The translations under genes were made by a program, and so were the position numbers. This document shows, piece after piece, positions 1 through 5,357 of a DNA stretch of 11,352 bases; position 1 is the stretch's first letter, and each line of letters starts with the position of its first letter. The notes beneath the pieces are model-generated. The model made no database searches, was not told where the DNA came from, and was given only the letters and a program-made list of their open reading frames with translations. This stretch comes from Candidatus Sulfopaludibacter sp. SbA3 (lineage in GTDB: Bacteria > Acidobacteriota > Terriglobia > Bryobacterales > Bryobacteraceae), in contig CAMDKT010000131.1 in NCBI GenBank assembly GCA_945900935.1, forward strand, positions 1-11,352, written 5' to 3'.

Positions 1-8
1 GCAAGACC

Positions 9-121
9 GGCCGTGGAAATGGCGGGCCGTGGAAAGCGAGGAAAACCAAGCGCAGGTTTTCGCTCTCTTCCCACCGCCCTTGGAAATCGCAAAAAGGCGC
101 GATTTCCACATTCCCACCGCC
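9..121. repeat. Structured intergenic repeat: inverted repeat flanked by direct repeats
   Basis: A perfect 10-bp inverted repeat, TGGAAATCGC (81-90) and GCGATTTCCA (99-108), encloses an 8-base loop. It is bracketed by direct copies of TTCCCACCGCC at 68-78 and 111-121. Further left, GGCCGTGGAAA occurs twice, at 9-19 and 25-35. The nested arrangement is typical of a dispersed palindromic intergenic element (REP- or MITE-like). From general memory, similar strings are often mis-translated as hypothetical proteins in soil acidobacterial genomes; I cannot confirm that here. No T-run follows either arm, so a terminator is unlikely. Confidence 0.5.
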
Positions 122-535
122 GCGACGGCGATATTGTCGATTCCAACTTCAAACTCCAGGAAGCGAACCCGGCACTCCCTCACGCCCCTCATCCATTCGA
201 GATTCCTTCCTTGCCGACGCCTCCAAGAACCGAAGCCCTCATTGCGCACGCCCGTCCTTACCCACACCAAACAGCGAGGAGGCTCAAAAGGGATGAGATC
301 GATCCAGAGACACAGCGCCCCGATTGCGATCACTGCTCCGACGAATACGCGCACGAACAACGTATACAGCAACTGCTCGGTCTCATCGCGAGTTTGATAC
401 GGCACTCCTGGAGTGGGTTCCCTCCTTGTGCCATCGTCAGAGTAACTCCCAGGCTGTAGCGCCTAAGAGTTTTTATTAGAGCCAAAACGCCGCAACTATA
501 TAAAGACAAGACACTTTTACCCGTACTGACGATTT

Positions 536-564
536 CCTTAGTCCCGAAGAACTAAGGCGTTTTT
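536..564 (+). terminator. Intrinsic-terminator-like hairpin in the leader of the AAA+ regulator
   Basis: CCTTAGT (536-542) pairs perfectly with ACTAAGG (551-557) across an 8-base loop and is followed by CG and a run of five T (560-564). Only the plus-strand orientation has the T-run. No plausible plus-strand gene lies upstream, so the hairpin may act as an attenuator in the leader of the gene at 618, or end a noncoding transcript. The stem is only 7 bp with modest GC. Confidence 0.5.
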
Positions 565-617
565 CTCGGCCACTACAGGGAATACACACCTGGAAACAAA
601 GTTCCGTTTAGCGCACC

Positions 618-1685
618 ATGGATGCAGGATACATCCAGTCGAAAATGCGAGGAATCACCCACAGCTTTCTGGGAATGTCAGCGGTCACGGTCAGTCGGCC
701 GATGCGGAATCTGCTGAACAACGTCCAGTTGATCGCGCAATCCAGCGCCACTGTCCTTATTGAAGGCGAGAGCGGAACGGGCAAAGAAATCGTCGCGCGC
801 GCGCTGCACTGCTTTTCCGCGCACCCGGAAGGGCCGTGGGTGAACATGAATTGCGCGGCCCTCCCGGATACGCTGATGGAAGCGGAATTATTCGGCTGCG
901 AAGGCGGCGGTGTTCCCGAGGGCAGTTATCCCCGGCCCGGAATGTTTGAACTCGCCGACGGCGGCACATTGTTCCTGGACGAAATTGGCGATCTGGAGAT
1001 GCGCGTCCAAGCTAGACTCGTCCGCTTCCTCGACGGATCCCCTCATTTTCGGCTCGGCGGATCCAGACCGATCCAGCCGAAAGTACGGCTGGTCGCCGCC
1101 ACCAACCAAAGGCTCGAAGACGCCGTCGCCGCCGGCCGCTTTCGAATGGATCTCTTTCATCGCGTGACGCAGTTCCGCGTCGTCGTGCCACCCCTGCGGG
1201 ATCGAATTGAAGACATCGTACCGCTGGCCGAACACTTCCTGCAAGCCTCCCGCGAAGGCATGAAAATCACTGAGGACGCCAAGCGCACCCTTGAACTTTA
1301 CCCCTGGCCCGGCAATGTCCGCGAGTTGCGGAATGTGATCAACATGTGCGCCGTCACAGCGCGTGGACAAGCCGTTCGCACTTTGGACTTGCCGAGTCGC
1401 CTCCAGGATCATTACGCCGCGCTTCCCGAACAGGAAAGCGATTTGAAGCGCCTCTTCCATTCTGTAAATTCCGAAATTCACGGCGACGCTGCCTCGGGGG
1501 CGATGCTCCAGGACATGGCAAAACGCCTGATTCTCCAGGTGCTCGGGCACACGGGCGGCCATCAGGAACGCGCCGCGAGCCTTCTCGGCATCTCCAGCCG
1601 AACCTTAAGCCGGAAAATCAAACAGTATGACGTCGGCACAAAGGAGCCGGAAACAGAAGCCAAAGTTGGAATGGAAATAGCATGA
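618..1685 (+). CDS. Sigma-54-type AAA+ transcriptional regulator with a degenerate GAFTGA loop
   Basis: This 355-residue protein has the AAA+ and Fis-type DNA-binding domains of a bacterial enhancer-binding protein, but no receiver, GAF or PAS domain: only about 20 residues precede the AAA+ core. Walker A is GESGTGKE (50-57), Walker B is GGTLFLDEIGD (115-125), sensor I is AATNQ (160-164), the arginine-finger region is RFRMDLFHR (174-182), and WPGNVREL is at 230-237. A helix-turn-helix of Fis type lies at about 317-337 (ERAASLLGISSRTLSRKIKQ). The loop that normally reads GAFTGA and touches sigma-54 reads GGVPEG (97-102), in exact register with NtrC. ATPase function therefore looks intact while sigma-54 remodelling is doubtful; TyrR is a known family member that lost this loop and works at sigma-70 promoters. 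No Shine-Dalgarno is seen before ATG 618, and M10 or M20 are alternative starts. It overlaps the PilZ gene by 4 bp, implying coupled translation. Confidence 0.88.
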   Translation: MDAGYIQSKMRGITHSFLGMSAVTVSRPMRNLLNNVQLIAQSSATVLIEGESGTGKEIVARALHCFSAHPEGPWVNMNCAALPDTLMEAELFGCEGGGVPEGSYPRPGMFELADGGTLFLDEIGDLEMRVQARLVRFLDGSPHFRLGGSRPIQPKVRLVAATNQRLEDAVAAGRFRMDLFHRVTQFRVVVPPLRDRIEDIVPLAEHFLQASREGMKITEDAKRTLELYPWPGNVRELRNVINMCAVTARGQAVRTLDLPSRLQDHYAALPEQESDLKRLFHSVNSEIHGDAASGAMLQDMAKRLILQVLGHTGGHQERAASLLGISSRTLSRKIKQYDVGTKEPETEAKVGMEIA

Positions 1686-1993
1686 CCGGACCAGATTCGA
1701 AAACCGCCCATTTCAACTTAGGAAATGTAATCGAAGCCAATGATCGCCGCAGTGAGCCCCGCTTTTCAGCCACCGGAGAAGTCCGCCTGGTTATCAGCGG
1801 CCCCCAGGCGATCTCCATTCCCGCCCGCATCCTGGACGTCAGCAAAAACGGAATGCGCGTCCAGCATATGTACGCCGCCCTCACCAGCGGCATGTTGCTG
1901 CAAATCGATTCCGGAAACACCCAATTCACCGCCCGCGTTGTTTGGAATCGAATCAGGAACGATGGCGTTGAAAGCGGTTTCTTCCTGCTTTAG
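1682..1993 (+). CDS. Single-domain PilZ protein, putative c-di-GMP receptor
   Basis: The 103-residue product is essentially one PilZ domain. PilZ domains bind cyclic di-GMP through an N-terminal RxxxR and a D/NxSxxG motif. Both are present: R23-SEP-R27 after NDR, and D52-V-S54-KN-G57, with the expected beta-strand pattern between and after them (ARILDVSKNGMRVQ, then ARVVWNRI near the end). It is cytosolic, with no signal peptide or membrane segment. The start ATG sits inside the stop region of the upstream regulator (ATGA, 1682-1685), so the two are almost certainly translated together. The simplest inference is that this protein supplies the ligand input that the receiver-less regulator lacks, though it could act on another target. 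About 96 bp then separate it from a convergent gene, with no obvious terminator. Confidence 0.85.
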   Translation: MTGPDSKTAHFNLGNVIEANDRRSEPRFSATGEVRLVISGPQAISIPARILDVSKNGMRVQHMYAALTSGMLLQIDSGNTQFTARVVWNRIRNDGVESGFFLL

Positions 1994-2089
1994 CCCTTCT
2001 TATGGAGCTGACGCAAAACGGACTCGGTCGCGGCGGCGTGAGTACCGCATTCCCTGAACGATTGCAGGCCGCAACCGCCCTTTGCGCTT

Positions 2090-2620
2090 TCACACTTTCT
2101 CGAATTCAAATACCATCACTTTGCCCCGCACTACAAAACACAAATAGTGTTCCCAAAACAGCCGGAATCGCGGCCAGGCATTTACCAGCAACTCCACACC
2201 CATATACCGCCACAGCGCCAACAGCTTTACATAGAGCCGCACTTGGCGGAATCGCACGGACGAATAATACCCGTACCCCGCATTGTCATCGCCGAAGTAG
2301 CGGAAGGAATACGTGTTCAGATGCCAGCGGTGGGTGGGGTCGCACCACGAACTGAAGTCGGTATAGTGGGGCGTCTCCAGCACCACCCGCCCGCCCGGCC
2401 GTAGAATCCGGTGTATCTCCTCCATCGTGCGCAACACATCGCCGACGTGCTCGATCACGTGGATCAGCCGCGCCTGGTCGAAGGACCCGCTCTCTACCGG
2501 CCACGGAAACTGGTCCAGATCCCAGACAATATCGGCAGCCGTCCCGGCCAGGCGATCCATACCAACCGCTCCCGGATACTTCTTTATCCCGCAACCGACA
2601 TCCAGAATCTTCTCGGGCAC
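2090..2620 (-). CDS. Class I SAM-dependent methyltransferase, small (Methyltransf_11 type)
   Basis: The 176-residue protein has the Rossmann-fold methyltransferase signature. Motif I is LDVGCG (6-11), followed by an acidic residue at D22 (GMDR). Then come a WDLDQFPWPV stretch, the HVIEHV helix (54-59), LRPGGRVVLETPHY (73-86), and DPTHRWH (94-100), the last seen in methyltransferases of cell-surface or polysaccharide clusters. The methyl acceptor cannot be read from sequence. The start is a GTG at 2618-2620, immediately before motif I. An in-frame TAG, the stop of the upstream aminotransferase, lies three codons earlier, so no longer start is possible. No Shine-Dalgarno is visible, so re-initiation after the aminotransferase is likely. 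The length is short but complete for this group. Confidence 0.82.
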   Translation of the reverse strand: MPEKILDVGCGIKKYPGAVGMDRLAGTAADIVWDLDQFPWPVESGSFDQARLIHVIEHVGDVLRTMEEIHRILRPGGRVVLETPHYTDFSSWCDPTHRWHLNTYSFRYFGDDNAGYGYYSSVRFRQVRLYVKLLALWRYMGVELLVNAWPRFRLFWEHYLCFVVRGKVMVFEFEKV

Positions 2621-2626
2621 TTGGGT

Positions 2627-3946
2627 CTAGTTTAACTCGTTCAAAGAGCTTTCCAACGAATCCAGCGCAAACGATGCCTGTTCGGCGTTCAGCACCAATG
2701 GCGGGCAAAGCCGTATCGAGTTCGGCCCCGCCCCCAAAACCAGCACCCCCTTGTGAAACATTCGCTGAACCAAAGCGTTCCGCAACTCCGGATCGCGCTC
2801 TCGCGTCGCCTGGTCTTTCACAAATTCGATCCCGATCATCAGCCCCAAACCGCGCACATCACCCACGCGCGAATATCGGCCCGGCCACGCGCGGAGCCGC
2901 TCCAGCATCTGTCCGCCCACAGCGGCCGCGTTCGCCAGCAACTCTTCCTCCAGCAGTTCAATCGTCACCAGCGACGCCGCAATGGCCACCGGATTCCCCC
3001 CAAACGTCGAAGCATGCGCCCCCGGCGGCCACGTCATCAAATCGGCCCGCGCAATCGTCGCCGACAACGGCAGTCCGCTGGCGATCCCCTTGGCCGTTGC
3101 CAGAATATCCGGCTCGAACCCAAAATGCGCACTCGCAAACATCCGGCCCGTTCGCCCCATCCCGCACTGCACTTCATCGGCGATCAGCAGAATGCCGTGC
3201 CGGCGCGCCACGGCTGTCAGTTCATCGAAAAACTTCCGCGGAGGCACCACATACCCTCCCTCGCCCTGCACCGGCTCCACTACAATCGCCGCCACTTCCT
3301 CAGCCGGCAGGATCGTCTTGAACAACTGCTGCTCCAGCACCTGCACGCATTCCACTTTGCACGTTTCCACCCGTTGCCCGTACGCACAGCGGTAACAGTT
3401 GGCGTATGGAATGTGCGTCACACCGGGGATTAATGGGCCAAAGCCCTGCCGCTGCACGGTCTTCGATCCCGTCAACGACAACGCTCCCTGCGTCCGCCCG
3501 TGAAAAGCGCCGAAGAACGCGATGAACTTATCCCGCCCGGTTTTGAATTTCGCGAGCTTCATCGCCGCCTCCATCGCCTCGGCCCCGGAATTGCCGAAGA
3601 AGACGCGGCGCGGTGACTCGCCCGGCGCCAGGCGAGCGAGTTTCTCGGCCAGTTGCACCATATTTTCGTAATAGAAGTCGGTGCCGCTCATGTGGATCAA
3701 CTTCGCCGCCTGCGCCTGAATCGCCGCCACTACGCGGGGATGACAATGACCCGTCGCCACCACCGCGATCCCCGCGTTCATGTCCAGAAACCGGTTGCCG
3801 TCAACGTCCGTTACAATCGCGCCCGACGCCGATTCCACAACCAGCGGGTAGTCGCGCGTATAGGAAGGGGAAAGCACAGCGTGGTCGCGGGCAATCAACT
3901 CCGCCGCCTTCGGGCCGGGCAAATCCGTGCGGATGCTGGGAAGCAT
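2627..3946 (-). CDS. Class III PLP-dependent aminotransferase (4-aminobutyrate/ornithine aminotransferase type)
   Basis: The 439-residue protein is a full-length fold-type I class III aminotransferase, transferring an amino group from an omega-amino acid (GABA, ornithine or similar) to a keto acid, in the cytosol. Visible elements are the PLP phosphate-binding GNSGAEA (118-124), FHGRT (148-152), EPVQGEGG (224-231), D257 and Q260 in ADEVQ, the Schiff-base lysine K286 in ATAKGIASG, and the THR/THG-like STFGGNP (313-319). A cysteine cluster C184-x2-C187 and C196-x3-C200 lies in the insertion after FGPLIPGVTHIPY. A CxxC in animal GABA aminotransferase binds a [2Fe-2S] cluster, but whether that applies here is unknown. 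A Shine-Dalgarno AAGGAG lies 10 bases before ATG 3946 (complement of 3957-3962). The exact substrate is uncertain; 4-aminobutyrate aminotransferase is the best guess. It is followed in the same frame by the methyltransferase. Confidence 0.87.
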   Translation of the reverse strand: MLPSIRTDLPGPKAAELIARDHAVLSPSYTRDYPLVVESASGAIVTDVDGNRFLDMNAGIAVVATGHCHPRVVAAIQAQAAKLIHMSGTDFYYENMVQLAEKLARLAPGESPRRVFFGNSGAEAMEAAMKLAKFKTGRDKFIAFFGAFHGRTQGALSLTGSKTVQRQGFGPLIPGVTHIPYANCYRCAYGQRVETCKVECVQVLEQQLFKTILPAEEVAAIVVEPVQGEGGYVVPPRKFFDELTAVARRHGILLIADEVQCGMGRTGRMFASAHFGFEPDILATAKGIASGLPLSATIARADLMTWPPGAHASTFGGNPVAIAASLVTIELLEEELLANAAAVGGQMLERLRAWPGRYSRVGDVRGLGLMIGIEFVKDQATRERDPELRNALVQRMFHKGVLVLGAGPNSIRLCPPLVLNAEQASFALDSLESSLNELN

Positions 3947-4269
3947 AGTACAGGTACTCCTTGCGATTCGTTCTGTTCCGGGGTAAAGAAACGTGGCCTT
4001 CGTGCCGAACTATAAGGCAGGGTTAGTCGGAGCCGAATAGCGACGGACGACTTTCGGAAGGAGTTTGTGGCCGAAGTTGCACTCTGCGATTAGAATACTC
4101 CGGAACGGTGGTGCAGTCCACCAAACAATTTGCACAAGTATTGTGTTACAAAACTTGCATCCATTGTCATGAAACCGTAATATTGTGGGCAACGTCACTA
4201 AATTGCGTTGACAGCCGAGCTCAATCGGAGACAATTGAAGTCGGTGTAGTATTTTCAGACGAGGAGACC
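3947..4269. promoter_or_regulatory. Divergent intergenic region between the aminotransferase and the FecR protein
   Basis: These 323 bases separate two divergent genes and carry no convincing gene. The stretch 4120-4210 is clearly more AT-rich than its surroundings. The plus-strand promoter at 4208-4235 is described separately. For the minus strand, the complement of about 4008-4015 reads TTATAGTT, which could be a -10 for the aminotransferase, but a matching -35 is weak. A 74-codon minus-strand frame at 4010-4234 has no ribosome site, resembles nothing known and overlaps the promoter, so it is not called. Confidence 0.45.
4208..4235 (+). promoter_or_regulatory. Sigma-70-type promoter for the FecR-domain gene
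   Basis: A perfect -35 hexamer TTGACA (4208-4213) is followed after 16 bases by GACAAT (4230-4235), which matches four of six -10 positions. The ATG at 4270 lies 34 bases downstream, with GAGGAG (4261-4266) as ribosome site. The spacing is plausible for a short leader. Confidence 0.5.
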
Positions 4270-5331
4270 ATGAGGACTACAAAAATCGTTACTTACGTTA
4301 CACTTACTGCCGCCCTCGGCGCGTTTAGCGTTGTCGGCCAGTCCGTAATCTCTGCGAAAGCCGGCGTCGTTCATTACACCGAAGGGGACGTCACCGTTGT
4401 TGTTGGCAAGGTCGCCACCCCAGTGGAAATGAAGACCGGCGGGCGTTACACGGAACTGAAGGACGGGCAGGAACTGGCGACGGGCGAAGGCCGCGCCGAA
4501 ATCCTACTGAACCCGGGTGTATTCCTCCGGTTGGGCGAGAATAGCACGATAAAGATGATCTCCACCCGGCTCTCCGACACGCGTCTGGAATTGACGCGCG
4601 GCGTGGCGCTCGTTGAAGTCGCCGAAGTTTCCAAAGACAACGCAGTCACGATGATCGTAAAAGACGCCGCCGTCTCGTTCTCCAAAATGGGCTTGGTTCG
4701 CATGGACGCCGATGGCGGTATCCGTGTCTACAAAGGCGAAGCGCAGGTAATGGTCGGCGGCACGCCGCAAACACTAAAGGAAGGCCGCGAAATGCAGTTC
4801 GCGGCAGGCAATGTCATCGCCAGGTTCGACGCCAAAGTGGGCGACCCGTTGTACCGATGGGCCAATCGACGCGCGGAATATCTAGCCATGGCCAACATCG
4901 CTTCGGCCAACATGGCGCGCCAGAGCTACGGTTCGTCCACCTATTCCGCCAGCGGCGCAGGCAGTTGGTACTACAATTCCTTCTACGGGATGATGACCTA
5001 TCTGCCGGGCGGCAACGGCATGTATCGCAGCCCCTTCGGCTACTTCTATTACAGCCCCGGCCGCGTCCAGAATTACTACCAGTCCTACATCCAGGCGTCT
5101 CCGGCGCAGTCCGCCGGCTATAACGGCGGCGGTTCCAGCAACCGGACATGGAATGCCGATAACGGCTATTACAACACGTCGTCCCGCTCCGCCGGCGCCG
5201 TGTCCATGCCCTCTTCCTCCGGCAGTTCCGGCAGCGCTCCGGCCGCCTCGGCTCCTGCTGACAGTTCAGCCGGTCGCGGTGCCGATACAGGCTCCAGCCG
5301 CGGCGGCGGCTCGGGCAGTTCCGGCAAGTAA
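4270..5331 (+). CDS. Secreted FecR-domain protein with Gly/Ser/Tyr-rich C-terminal tail
   Basis: The start chosen is ATG 4270, because GAGGAG precedes it and a signal peptide then begins at residue 1. The frame continues upstream to 4108, but that extension would bury the signal and cover the promoter. The 353-residue product has a Sec signal (MRTTK, then a hydrophobic core VTYVTLTAALGAFSVV, with likely cleavage near GQS at 23-25). A FecR-like beta-rich domain spans roughly 30-190, with typical elements ELATGEGRAEILLNPG (68-83), FLRLGENST (85-93) and RLELTRGVALVEV (105-117). Residues 219-353 are low-complexity, first rich in Tyr, Gly and Asn, then almost wholly Ser, Gly and Ala. FecR domains of the FecI/FecR systems are periplasmic anti-sigma regulators; here no sigma factor is adjacent and no membrane anchor is seen after the signal, so a structural or surface role is more likely. 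Confidence 0.82.
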   Translation: MRTTKIVTYVTLTAALGAFSVVGQSVISAKAGVVHYTEGDVTVVVGKVATPVEMKTGGRYTELKDGQELATGEGRAEILLNPGVFLRLGENSTIKMISTRLSDTRLELTRGVALVEVAEVSKDNAVTMIVKDAAVSFSKMGLVRMDADGGIRVYKGEAQVMVGGTPQTLKEGREMQFAAGNVIARFDAKVGDPLYRWANRRAEYLAMANIASANMARQSYGSSTYSASGAGSWYYNSFYGMMTYLPGGNGMYRSPFGYFYYSPGRVQNYYQSYIQASPAQSAGYNGGGSSNRTWNADNGYYNTSSRSAGAVSMPSSSGSSGSAPAASAPADSSAGRGADTGSSRGGGSGSSGK

Positions 5332-5335
5332 ACGC

Positions 5336-5357
5336 AACGGGCGCCCTTTCCGTTTTT
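5336..5357 (+). terminator. Weak hairpin with T-run between convergent genes
   Basis: AACGG (5336-5340) pairs with CCGTT (5350-5354) over a 9-base loop, and five T in a row occupy 5353-5357. It lies directly after the stop of the FecR-domain gene and touches the end of the convergent peptidase gene. The stem is only 5 bp, so this is a tentative terminator for the plus-strand transcript. Confidence 0.25.

Larger units (their letters stand above)
1..617. other. Gene-poor left region with repeats and a doubtful minus-strand frame
   Basis: No convincing gene is visible here. Plus-strand frames at 13-459 and 29-397 are rich in Pro, Arg and His and match no family I know. On the minus strand one frame is open from a GTG at 405 to the window edge (135 codons, no stop). 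Its first part includes a hydrophobic stretch (LLYTLFVRVFVGAVIAIG) that could be one membrane segment. Its last third is simply translation of the repeat element at 9-121, so the frame may be a small membrane-protein fragment running into a repeat, or chance. A 6-bp dyad, CACTCC-T-GGAGTG, lies at 403-415. An AT-rich stretch at 497-504 (TATATAAA) could be a -10 region for the regulator gene at 618, but no good -35 is seen. Confidence 0.4.

Noticed and set aside
13..459. 148-codon plus-strand frame (and 29-397)
   Set aside because: Composition is unlike the real genes, there is no recognised domain or ribosome site, and it overlaps the inverted and direct repeats.
2674..3433. Plus-strand frames of about 215 and 226 codons
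   Set aside because: They are antisense shadows of the aminotransferase, rich in Pro, Arg, Ser and His, and have no family signature.
4010..4234. 74-codon minus-strand frame in the divergent intergenic region
   Set aside because: No ribosome site, no recognisable similarity, and it overlaps the promoter region.
4108..4269. Upstream extension of the FecR-domain frame
   Set aside because: It would place 54 cysteine-containing residues before a proper signal peptide and cover the TTGACA promoter; GAGGAG supports ATG 4270.
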